Part shown: in pieces, positions 1-6,070 of the stretch
How positions within the stretch are numbered: position 1 is the stretch's first letter
Layout: each line of letters begins with the position of its first letter
Assembly (NCBI GenBank): GCA_001820675.1
Contig: MHQO01000076.1
Coordinates: forward strand, 1-6,576
Direction of reading: 5' to 3'
Origin: Candidatus Sungbacteria bacterium RIFCSPLOWO2_01_FULL_47_10
Lineage (GTDB): Bacteria; Patescibacteriota; Minisyncoccia; Sungbacterales; GWA2-42-14
Length of the DNA: 6,576 nt
Notes under the pieces: model-generated
The model's input: the letters and a program-made list of their open reading frames with translations, nothing else
Databases searched by the model: none
What the model was told of the DNA's origin: nothing
Position numbers and translations under genes: made by a program

Positions 1-1640
1 ACAATGGTCGTTTTACTTTTCATCAGTTCCCGAAGAGCTTCCTGAATGAGAGATTCCACTTCCGAATCAAGACTCGATGTCGCCTCATCAAGGATAAGAA
101 TGGGCTTATTCGCAAGAATCGCGCGTGCGATTACCACCCTCTGTCGCTCGCCGCCCGAGAGCTTTACGCCGCGCTCTCCTACAAACGTATCATATCCGCA
201 CGGAAGCGATGAAATAAAATCGTGACAGCGCGCCTTTTGTGCGGCTTCAACCACCTCTTCATCCGCCGCGTCAAGTTTGCCGTAGCGGATATTTTCTTTC
301 AGTGTCTGGTGAAAAAGAATCGGCTCCTGGGGAACGAAGGAAATATTTTGTCTCAAGCTGTCCTGCGTAACGCCCGCGATGTTTTGCCCGTCAATCAGAA
401 TCTCTCCCGACGGTATGTCGTGAAACCGCTCAAGGAGCGAGACCACGGTCGTTTTTCCCGCGCCGGAGGATCCGACGAGCGCTACCTTTTCTCCCGGCGC
501 GATGGTAAGGGAAATTGCGTCAAGAATTTTTTTTGTGTCATGGAACCCGAAGTCCACATGCTTGAATTCGATTTTTCCCTCGCCAACCCGCATAGATGTC
601 GCATCCGGATGATCCTCTACTTCATGCGGCGTATTCAAGATTTCTACCATTCCCGACGCATCGGCAAGCGATTCATAAATTCTTCGCACCACGCGCCCAA
701 AATCCCAAATCCGGTGAAAGAGCGCCAAGATAACCTCCTCAATGAGCGCAAAATCGCCAATAGTGAGTCTGCCTTCGTTCCAGAGCCGAAGCGCTACCAG
801 CACGATCGCCGCATTGATGATGATCATGAGGAGGCCCTGGAGGGCATCGGTTACCGTTGAGATCGTCCATGTTTTGAAACGGAGGCGTGTAAGTTCGCCG
901 ATTGTTTTCGTGAAGCGCTCTTTTTCATATCCGGAGCGGGCAAAAAGCTTGATGGTGACGATGTTTGTAAGAATATCGGAAAGAACTCCGGTTGATTCCG
1001 AATCCTTCTCCGCTTTTTCGAGATCATATTTCAGTTTCCATATCGCGATGCGGTAGTAGAGTATTACGAAACCGCCAACCCATACCAGAAGAATTATTCC
1101 GAGAACAAAGTGGCGATGAAAAAGCATTGCAAGAACCCCGACGATTGTTATGGCAAGCGGCAGAAGATTTCCTTCTACGTTGTCGGCAACGTCCTCGAAT
1201 GCGCGGCTCAAACGCCTGACCTTTCGCACCAATGACCCCGTGAAATTATTCGTGAAGAACCGGTATGAATGTCCGAGGAGATTTTCCAGCGCGGTTATTT
1301 CAAGGTCCTTCATGATATGCACTTCGAAATAAATGTTCGCAAAACCCCAGAAGCGGTGAAACATCCACCCCAACCCCTTGATGTATCCGTAAAATGCTAT
1401 GGCAATTGCCACAAGAGAAGTGATAACAATTTCCCTGGGAAGGTTCTGGTTTGTGAACATGTCAAAAAGCTTTTTTGAATACCACGCCCCGGCCATCTCG
1501 AGAACAGAAACCGCGATGATGGAAAGAAAAATAATTCCGGCAGTTTTTGGGTACGGGCGAACATGTTTTTTGAAAACGAGCATGACTGCCCGTACCAAGG
1601 CTCTATTTAAAGCCCTTTTTTCGATATTCAGGTTTGTCAT
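1..1640 (-). CDS. ABC exporter half-transporter (membrane domain fused to ATPase), 3' end cut off
   Basis: This is an ABC transporter of the MsbA/ABCB exporter type, which uses ATP to move a lipid, peptide or drug-like substrate out across the cytoplasmic membrane as a dimer. 546 codons are visible before the window edge. Residues 1-330 form the membrane domain, with hydrophobic stretches near 33-52, 70-90, 157-173, 177-197, 266-285 and 296-312. The nucleotide-binding domain starts near 355. It shows Walker A GSSGAGKT (390-397, Lys396), the Q-loop Gln438 in FVPQEP, the signature LSGGE (494-498), and Walker B ILILDE with catalytic Glu519. The D-loop SLD follows at 523-525. The H-loop His lies beyond the edge, so a complete catalytic set cannot be confirmed. 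ATG at 1640 is the first start after an in-frame TGA upstream and has AAAGG five bases before it. No partner half-transporter is visible, so homodimer or heterodimer is open. The family is certain; the substrate is unknown. Confidence 0.95.
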   Translation of the reverse strand, partial: MTNLNIEKRALNRALVRAVMLVFKKHVRPYPKTAGIIFLSIIAVSVLEMAGAWYSKKLFDMFTNQNLPREIVITSLVAIAIAFYGYIKGLGWMFHRFWGFANIYFEVHIMKDLEITALENLLGHSYRFFTNNFTGSLVRKVRRLSRAFEDVADNVEGNLLPLAITIVGVLAMLFHRHFVLGIILLVWVGGFVILYYRIAIWKLKYDLEKAEKDSESTGVLSDILTNIVTIKLFARSGYEKERFTKTIGELTRLRFKTWTISTVTDALQGLLMIIINAAIVLVALRLWNEGRLTIGDFALIEEVILALFHRIWDFGRVVRRIYESLADASGMVEILNTPHEVEDHPDATSMRVGEGKIEFKHVDFGFHDTKKILDAISLTIAPGEKVALVGSSGAGKTTVVSLLERFHDIPSGEILIDGQNIAGVTQDSLRQNISFVPQEPILFHQTLKENIRYGKLDAADEEVVEAAQKARCHDFISSLPCGYDTFVGERGVKLSGGERQRVVIARAILANKPILILDEATSSLDSEVESLIQEALRELMKSKTTI

Positions 1641-1641
1641 G

Positions 1642-1654
1642 CCCGCCTTTCGGG
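1642..1654 (-). promoter_or_regulatory. Ribosome binding site in the loop of a small GC hairpin
   Basis: On the minus strand the 13 bases just before the exporter ATG read CCCG-AAAGG-CGGG, a four-pair GC stem whose five-base loop is the Shine-Dalgarno-like AAAGG. The spacing of AAAGG to the ATG is five bases. The motif supports the chosen start. Whether the hairpin forms or controls translation is inference, because four pairs is short. Confidence 0.4.
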
Positions 1655-1683
1655 AACAACCTTTTAAGGAACGGAAATGATTC

Positions 1684-1713
1684 TTTTTACCATTTTTTAT
1701 TCTATATTGTCAA
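1684..1713 (-). promoter_or_regulatory. Candidate sigma-70-type promoter for the ABC exporter
   Basis: Read on the minus strand, a perfect TTGACA (1713-1708) is followed after 18 bases by TAAAAA (1689-1684), which matches four of six positions of TATAAT. Transcription would start near 1677 and leave a leader of about 37 bases before the ATG at 1640. The -35 box is convincing. The -10 box is weak and the spacer is one base longer than ideal, so this is a candidate only. Confidence 0.4.
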
Positions 1714-1735
1714 GTGCGCGCGCCAGTGTGCGCGC
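1714..1735. repeat. GTGCGCGC direct repeat, alternating purine-pyrimidine
   Basis: GTGCGCGC occurs at 1714-1721 and again at 1728-1735, a 14-base period. Each contains the self-complementary GCGCGC, so the two cores could also pair as a six-base stem around an eight-base loop. The tract lies directly upstream of the -35 box of the minus-strand exporter promoter and about 90 bases before the HAD gene. It may be a regulator site, a structural element or chance; nothing in the sequence decides. Confidence 0.5.
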
Positions 1736-1810
1736 CGGAATGAAAATTTTAACGATACGTAACTTATTGCTCCGGTTTTGTGTAATAAAAATATGCCGCA
1801 CATTGAAAAT

Positions 1811-1816
1811 AAAGGG
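1811..1816 (+). promoter_or_regulatory. Shine-Dalgarno site fixing the HAD gene start at 1823
   Basis: AAAGGG lies six bases before ATG 1823. Two earlier in-frame starts, TTG at 1778 and ATG at 1793, have no comparable site and would add residues ahead of the beta-strand that leads into HAD motif I. The 1823 start is therefore preferred. Confidence 0.7.
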
Positions 1817-1822
1817 AAAAAT

Positions 1823-2506
1823 ATGCCTATCGTAGCGCGAGCGTGCTTCCTTGATTTTGACCACACTCTTTTTCACACCGATGAATTTTTTCACGTTGAC
1901 GTGCGGAACGCTTTTTTGCATCTCGGCATTGGTGATGACGTATGGAGGCGGGCATACGATGCGGTTTGGCACAATGGATACACGCTTGAAAAACATGCGG
2001 CGGAAATATCCCGCCGGACCGGCGGCAGAATCCCGCTTGAGGAGATGAATGTTGTGTTGAAAGACGCTTTTTCCGATCTTCGGAAGTACGTGTTTCCCGA
2101 CGTTGTGCCTTTTTTGGAGATGGCGAAAGAACGGGGTTTTTCCACACATCTTTTGTCGTTCGGAGACGAAGCGTGGCAGAAATACAAAGTAAAAAGTTCC
2201 GGGCTGTGGCCGTATTTTAATGAAGTATTTTTTACGGGGCGGGAAGGAATGAAGGCGGGAGTGGTTTTTGAACGATCCCCGGATGGCGCCGAAATCCACA
2301 TCATCGATAACAATCCGGACGAGCTTGACGTCATAAAAGACAGGGTGCCGCAATGCCGGACATGGCGCATCAATCGGGTACCCGACGAACACAAACATCC
2401 TTCCGATGAGTCTTCAAGATTACTTTTTCTGGAAGCGCGCAGATACACTGGAAAAACCGGCCGGTATCCACATAGTCCTTGCACATCGCTTATCGGCATA
2501 CTATAA
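1823..2506 (+). CDS. HAD-family hydrolase (probable phosphatase)
   Basis: This is a 227-residue cytoplasmic enzyme of the haloacid dehalogenase superfamily, most of which remove phosphate from small metabolites through an aspartyl-phosphate intermediate. Motif I is DFDHT (Asp11 nucleophile, Asp13 acid/base). Motif II is the Ser112 of LLSFGDE. A candidate motif III Lys is Lys144 (Lys122 or Lys124 are alternatives), and motif IV is IIDNNPDE with Asp162 and Asn163 for Mg2+ binding. Residues 20-100 are mostly helical with conserved-looking Trp, Tyr and His, consistent with a C1-type cap that would set substrate choice. The GHMP kinase follows seven bases after the stop, so the two are probably cotranscribed. 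A GmhB-like role (heptose bisphosphate phosphatase) would fit a kinase partner, but GmhB normally begins with a DRDGV-type motif not seen here. The superfamily call is secure; the substrate is unknown. Confidence 0.88.
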   Translation: MPIVARACFLDFDHTLFHTDEFFHVDVRNAFLHLGIGDDVWRRAYDAVWHNGYTLEKHAAEISRRTGGRIPLEEMNVVLKDAFSDLRKYVFPDVVPFLEMAKERGFSTHLLSFGDEAWQKYKVKSSGLWPYFNEVFFTGREGMKAGVVFERSPDGAEIHIIDNNPDELDVIKDRVPQCRTWRINRVPDEHKHPSDESSRLLFLEARRYTGKTGRYPHSPCTSLIGIL

Positions 2507-2513
2507 CCACCAC

Positions 2514-3539
2514 ATGAGAACCATTATCGCAGAAGCGCCAATGCGCATAGATTTTGCAGGCGGAACTCTAGACATTCCGCCTCTTTATTTATTCCATCAG
2601 CCCGCCCTTACGATAAATATCGCGATTGACATCATGGCGCGGGTATCCGCCGCGTCCTCGGAAAAAACGGTTGTCGTATCGCGCGACCAGAAAAAGAGCG
2701 CGGAGTGGGCAACCCACAACGACATTTCATGGAAAGAACATCCTGAACTGGAATTGATTCTTCGCGCACTCAAGGCGTTTGACCCGAAGGAACACCTGCG
2801 GCTTGAAGTGTCGTCCGAAGCGCCTGTTGGATCGGGGCTTGGCGCATCGTCTTCGATTGCAATCGCGCTTGTTGCCGCCCTTTCGCGCACTCAAGGCAAG
2901 GAATTTTCTTTCGCGGAACTGGTTGAGTATGCAAAGTCGATTGAGACGCAGACAATCAAAGTTCCAACCGGATATCAGGATTATTGGGCCGCAGTGTATG
3001 GCGGTGCTCATGCGTATGAAATGGGGCTTGATGGCAGGGTCAGAGTCGCGCGGCTCGGGACAGATGCATTTCTTACGAGCGTTGAGGAACATATGGTGTT
3101 GGCGTATGCGGGGAAGCCGCATTTTTCCGGGACGAATAATTGGGAGCTTTACAAAAGACACATTGACGGCGATAAAGCCACCATTCGTTTTTTTGAAGAA
3201 CTGAAAGAAAATGCGCTTTTCATGAAAGACGCGTTTGGGCGCGGAAATATCGGGCAGGTCGCCGATGCACTCTTTCGGGATTGGCGGACCCGCAAGGCAA
3301 TGCTTCCGGCGATGACCACGCCCGAGATCGAAACATTGTTTAAAAAAACGCTTCAGGCCGGCGCCCTTGCGGGCAGAGTGTGCGGAGCGGGAGGCGGAGG
3401 GTGCGTTTTGCTACTTGTTCCTCCTGAAAAAAGAGCGGCGGTAAATTCCTGCATTCAAAAAATCGGGATGCGCGCGCTTCCCGCAAAAATTTCAAAAAAA
3501 GGCGTTTCCGCAAAGATCGTGAGCGGGGTGAAAAAATAA
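2514..3539 (+). CDS. GHMP-family sugar kinase, HddA/fucokinase-like
   Basis: This 341-residue protein phosphorylates a small molecule, most likely a sugar or sugar phosphate, with ATP. N-terminal motif 1 is APMRIDFAGGTLDIPP (8-23), close to the APxRIxxAGGxTD form of heptose-7-phosphate kinases and fucokinases. Motif 2, the phosphate-binding loop, is PVGSGLGASSSIA (104-116). GYQD (153-156) carries the likely catalytic Asp156. Motif 3 is GAGGGGCVLL (291-300). The length matches HddA-type enzymes. ATG 2514 places motif 1 at the family's usual distance from the N-terminus. An in-frame ATG at 2406 would overlap the HAD gene by about 100 bases and add 36 unmatched residues. No Shine-Dalgarno is visible, so translation is probably coupled to the HAD gene ending seven bases upstream. 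The usual GDP/ADP-heptose partners (isomerase, nucleotidyltransferase) are not in the window. Family certain; exact substrate inferred. Confidence 0.9.
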   Translation: MRTIIAEAPMRIDFAGGTLDIPPLYLFHQPALTINIAIDIMARVSAASSEKTVVVSRDQKKSAEWATHNDISWKEHPELELILRALKAFDPKEHLRLEVSSEAPVGSGLGASSSIAIALVAALSRTQGKEFSFAELVEYAKSIETQTIKVPTGYQDYWAAVYGGAHAYEMGLDGRVRVARLGTDAFLTSVEEHMVLAYAGKPHFSGTNNWELYKRHIDGDKATIRFFEELKENALFMKDAFGRGNIGQVADALFRDWRTRKAMLPAMTTPEIETLFKKTLQAGALAGRVCGAGGGGCVLLLVPPEKRAAVNSCIQKIGMRALPAKISKKGVSAKIVSGVKK

Positions 3540-3565
3540 AATTCGCGTCAGTGCGGATGATCGGG

Positions 3566-4984
3566 CTATAAGCTTGTTTCATACACCATCCGTCCGTCAT
3601 CCCAATAGAGCCGTTTATTTTTTGCAGAGATGAAAAAGTTCCGTATAGTTCCGTCAATGATTTTTTTTATGTCATATCCGCCCCGGCCGTCAATATCTGT
3701 TATATATACACCGTCGTCGGTCAAAAAAACAATATGTTCTCCATCCGCGCCATACCACGCGGCGTTTTTTATTTTTCCGCCGGAAAACGGTATGACGACG
3801 CGAGTTCCTTTTTCGCGATATGGCTGATACTGCTCGTCCTTCAGATACACGATGAAAAACTCGCCCTCTTTCCAATAGAGAAGTTTTCGCGATTTTGCGT
3901 CAAATTCGGCTCCCAGAACCGATCCATCCTGCGGCTGGATTTCAAGATCATCGTTTTCCATGACAAAAAGCCCGCCGGATTCATCAATGAGATAAACGCC
4001 GCCTTCCGGGGATCCGTGCATGCGCGCGTTGTTTCCGGAAAAATAAACGCCCTTTCGTCCGAGCACCTCAACCCTGTCTTCGTTCTTTCGCAATCTTCCA
4101 AAAAAACCGTTTTGAAAAAGAAGGAGTACGGTATCATTTGATACGGCAAAGGAGTTTACATTTTCCAATAGTGTCTGCACGCTCGTCGTACCCTTTTGTG
4201 CGTAGTTGAATCGCGAAAGAACCCCGCTGTCATCAAGCAAAAGAACACCGGAAAACGCCGGGTCGAATTCCACCGCAATCACGCGGGCCGGTTTGTTCTT
4301 TTCCTCGTCGTCGAGAGATTCCGGCAGTGGCGTGGTGTTGTTGGGAGCGCGTTCGGCGGGATCGAGAATCGAAAAACGGCCTCCGAGCTCCTTCATAAGA
4401 ATACGCGTGGAATCTTTATTCCATGCCGCGGAAAGAATATTTTTTTCAGGCGTTATTGCTTTGATACCGTTTTTTTGGACGATATCCGGAATATTCGCAC
4501 GGAGAAGCAAACCATCTCCTTGGTCGCGGATGAGAAGCGCTGTCTCATCCGGCGAGAGCGAGAGGAGAGAATACCGCGAGGTGGTTGTACCGAATGAAGT
4601 GGCATTATTGGCCCCGGCGCGATCAGGGACCAGGAAAATATTCCGTATCTCCGTTACGACTTCTTTTTGAACATTGATCTTTTTTTTCCAGGACAGAAAG
4701 CCGTCTTTTTGAATTTCAACGACATATTCGCCTTCCGCAAGATTGGCAAGAAGCGCCCCGCTCATGATAAAGAGCGTTTCTTTCACAAGTTCGCCGCCGA
4801 GAAAGATTTTTATACCGGATGCGTTCGACGACTTTACAAAAATACCCCCTGTTTTTGTGAGGGTTTGATCGCGAAAGTTTATATAATAGCCGAACGCATA
4901 GAGCATTACGAATGTCGAAAGGACAAGAAAAACGCCAACGCAGGCATAGAAAAGGGTGCGGCGTTTTATTTTTGAGATGACCAT
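3566..4984 (-). CDS. Membrane-anchored PEGA-domain protein with predicted beta-propeller
   Basis: This is a 472-residue protein of unknown function. Residues 1-9 are basic (KIKRR) and are followed by one hydrophobic helix at about 10-33, so the protein is probably anchored in the membrane with the rest outside. Residues 46-120 look like a PEGA domain: a small beta-sandwich with GGIFVKSSNASGIKIFLGG and an EGEYVVEIQKDGFLSW stretch typical of the fold. From about 136 to the end there are about eight weakly similar beta units, often with an Asp/Gly turn followed by a hydrophobic strand (for example near 142, 187, 237, 279, 327, 358, 408 and 450). This suggests a seven- or eight-bladed propeller. 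Polar linkers lie at 120-136 and 207-233. No catalytic motif is visible, so a binding or envelope role is likely. The ATG at 4984 has no Shine-Dalgarno. It converges with the sugar kinase across 26 bases. Confidence 0.8.
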   Translation of the reverse strand: MVISKIKRRTLFYACVGVFLVLSTFVMLYAFGYYINFRDQTLTKTGGIFVKSSNASGIKIFLGGELVKETLFIMSGALLANLAEGEYVVEIQKDGFLSWKKKINVQKEVVTEIRNIFLVPDRAGANNATSFGTTTSRYSLLSLSPDETALLIRDQGDGLLLRANIPDIVQKNGIKAITPEKNILSAAWNKDSTRILMKELGGRFSILDPAERAPNNTTPLPESLDDEEKNKPARVIAVEFDPAFSGVLLLDDSGVLSRFNYAQKGTTSVQTLLENVNSFAVSNDTVLLLFQNGFFGRLRKNEDRVEVLGRKGVYFSGNNARMHGSPEGGVYLIDESGGLFVMENDDLEIQPQDGSVLGAEFDAKSRKLLYWKEGEFFIVYLKDEQYQPYREKGTRVVIPFSGGKIKNAAWYGADGEHIVFLTDDGVYITDIDGRGGYDIKKIIDGTIRNFFISAKNKRLYWDDGRMVYETSL

Positions 4985-5075
4985 AAGGAGTAATCGCGAA
5001 TATGCGAATTATGAATAAAATAAGTTTCGCGGATTCGTATATTTGTTTGGTATTCGTATATTCGGGTTACTCTTA
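4984..5075. repeat. Imperfect inverted repeat with internal ATTCGTATATT copies
   Basis: The left arm (4984-5009, TAAGGAGTAATCGCGAATAT then GCGAAT) is matched by the reverse complement of the right arm (5052-5075, TAAGAGTAACCCGAATAT then ACGAAT), with two one-base gaps and about two mismatches. ATTCGTATATT also occurs twice as a direct repeat (5033-5043 and 5052-5062), and the left arm carries its inverted form AATATGCGAAT (4999-5009). The left arm reaches the start codon of the PEGA gene. It could be a dispersed REP- or MITE-like element, or a structured leader or terminator. Confidence 0.65.
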
Positions 5076-5094
5076 TCGTAGCGTGTTTTTAGGG

Positions 5095-5130
5095 AAAATT
5101 AAATGCCCCGCGGAGAATTACTCGTTGGGG
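5095..5130 (-). terminator. Probable intrinsic terminator of the DUF1385 gene
   Basis: Eleven bases after the minus-strand stop codon, the transcript can form CCCC (5130-5127) paired with GGGG (5109-5106), an internal 3x3 loop, then GAG paired with CTC around TAATT. This is followed by the T-rich ATTTAATTTT. The stem is imperfect and the T-tract is interrupted, so this is moderate evidence. Confidence 0.4.
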
Positions 5131-5141
5131 CCGACGAAGTC

Positions 5142-5969
5142 TTATGTGTCAGACATGAACGGTGTAGCGATAGTGCCACGGTGCGCATCAAGAAGTGTAA
5201 GAAGCGCTGCCTGTGCGGTTTTTATCTCGATTACTCCCGGTCGCCTTGTTGTAAGGTGGTGTTGGAGAAGAATGGATGCCTGTTTAAATGGTGGAATCTT
5301 GTCAAAACCAGTTCGTTTATCAACCCAGAGTATGAGTTCGTAAAAGATGGGCGAGATAAGCAAACTGCTTACATTAATGTGCTTTGCAATGTATATTGAA
5401 ATTGCCGCGACGAGAATAAGGGGTAGAAAAAGTCTGCCTCCACACTTCGGGCTTACTTGATTTTCTTTTGCGATATCTTCGATTTCAAGATGACCATGTT
5501 CATAAGCGGCAAAAGCCATATGTTCTGCCCCGTGCCATGACGCAAGTTTCCGAATGAAGATAAAGGCCGCAATAAGAAAAACAAGGTCGATTACAATAAG
5601 AGCAAAAGAAAAAATTGCCAGTTTTTGCGCATCATGCTTGTCGAGATTTGACGTATCAATTGTTTGGATGCGTGTACTAAACTTTTCAAGACGCATGCCA
5701 ACAAACAACATTACTGCAAAGTAACCGGTGGCAAGCACTTTGGTCTTCGTACTCATTAGGCCGAATGCAAAAGCGATGAGCTGAAGTATCTTTGGAATTG
5801 GAAAAGAACTTTTTCTTAACAGTGCCGTGAGATATGTGGGTAGTATGCGCACTGTCGTGGTAATTTCACCGGTTTTTTTGCAGATAGCCTCTGCGACGTA
5901 TTTTTCTGAAATGAAAGAAATACGTCGAGGTAATGACCTGCCTCCAATAATATTGATTTGTTGTTCCAC
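5142..5969 (-). CDS. Divergent DUF1385 (YqhQ-like) membrane protein
   Basis: This 275-residue multi-pass membrane protein belongs to the DUF1385 family, whose biochemical role I do not know. The match rests on HGAEH (146-150) with YEHG (156-159), CGG (176-178) before a hydrophobic helix, YE (210-211), and LQHHLTTRRP (235-244) with a following EIKTAQAAL segment. These parallel the family's YHGAEHK, RCGT, YE and LQxxTTxxP signatures. The N-terminal IIGGRSLP echoes the family's GGQAVMEG start but is much changed. Hydrophobic stretches lie near 61-71, 79-92, 117-140, 180-197 and 200-215. The GTG start is set by a strong GGAGGT five bases upstream. The gene is far more AT-rich than its neighbours: a hand count gives 22/60 GC at 5461-5520 and 26/60 at 5701-5760, against 38/60 at 2821-2880 in the kinase. 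Transfer from another lineage is possible. No neighbour shares an operon with it. Confidence 0.8.
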   Translation of the reverse strand: MEQQINIIGGRSLPRRISFISEKYVAEAICKKTGEITTTVRILPTYLTALLRKSSFPIPKILQLIAFAFGLMSTKTKVLATGYFAVMLFVGMRLEKFSTRIQTIDTSNLDKHDAQKLAIFSFALIVIDLVFLIAAFIFIRKLASWHGAEHMAFAAYEHGHLEIEDIAKENQVSPKCGGRLFLPLILVAAISIYIAKHINVSSLLISPIFYELILWVDKRTGFDKIPPFKQASILLQHHLTTRRPGVIEIKTAQAALLTLLDAHRGTIATPFMSDT

Positions 5970-5974
5970 CCGGC

Positions 5975-5980
5975 ACCTCC
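5975..5980 (-). promoter_or_regulatory. Strong Shine-Dalgarno fixing the GTG start of the DUF1385 gene
   Basis: On the minus strand GGAGGT lies five bases before GTG 5969. It is the best ribosome binding site in the window and decides for the GTG start, which also keeps the family-like GG motif near the N-terminus. Confidence 0.8.
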
Positions 5981-5984
5981 AAGC

Positions 5985-6001
5985 GAAATTTACGTAATTT
6001 C
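5985..6001. promoter_or_regulatory. Operator-like palindrome at the predicted transcription start of the DUF1385 gene
   Basis: GAAATTTACGTAATTTC is a perfect 16-base palindrome apart from one extra T. It lies directly against the -10 box and covers the expected transcription start, before the Shine-Dalgarno. The position is typical of a repressor site. It is also AT-rich, so chance symmetry is possible. No regulator gene is in the window. Confidence 0.45.
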
Positions 6002-6030
6002 ATTTTATCATAAATATATATGAATGTCAA
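6002..6030 (-). promoter_or_regulatory. Sigma-70-type promoter of the DUF1385 gene
   Basis: On the minus strand, a perfect TTGACA (6030-6025) is followed by a 17-base spacer and TAAAAT (6007-6002), five of six matches to TATAAT. The predicted start is near 5995, giving a leader of about 25 bases. This is the clearest promoter in the window. No comparable promoter is visible on the plus strand for murA in the same gap. Confidence 0.7.
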
Positions 6031-6070
6031 TAGTTACAAAAACCCATTATTTCTTTACGATAGAAGCATT

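Noticed and set aside
222..860. A 212-residue open frame on the plus strand
   Set aside because: It lies wholly inside the minus-strand ABC exporter, which has complete family motifs in its own frame. The plus-strand translation has a basic, low-similarity composition and no recognisable domain.
1778..1822. Earlier TTG (1778) and ATG (1793) starts for the HAD protein
   Set aside because: Neither has a Shine-Dalgarno, whereas ATG 1823 has AAAGGG at six bases and gives the usual short N-terminus before motif I.
1697..2398. A 233-residue minus-strand open frame
   Set aside because: It is antisense to the HAD gene, whose four motifs are intact in the plus frame. The minus translation has no domain signal.
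2406..2513. An upstream ATG extending the sugar kinase by 36 residues
   Set aside because: It would overlap the HAD gene by about 100 bases and has no ribosome binding site. The added residues precede a start that already has the normal family length.
3540..3565. A possible shared terminator between the converging kinase and PEGA genes
   Set aside because: Only a three-pair CGC/GCG stem can be drawn. The T-rich stretch on the minus strand lies inside the kinase 3' end, so the evidence is too weak to list.
5002..5343. A 113-residue plus-strand open frame with AAGGAG 11 bases before its ATG
   Set aside because: The AAGGAG is part of the inverted repeat arm and its spacing is too long. The frame runs into the DUF1385 gene on the opposite strand, and the translation shows no recognisable motif.
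5981..6070. A plus-strand promoter for murA
   Set aside because: The region is AT-rich and several partial -10 matches exist (for example TACGAT at 6056), but none has a -35 box at a suitable distance or a sensible distance to the start codon.
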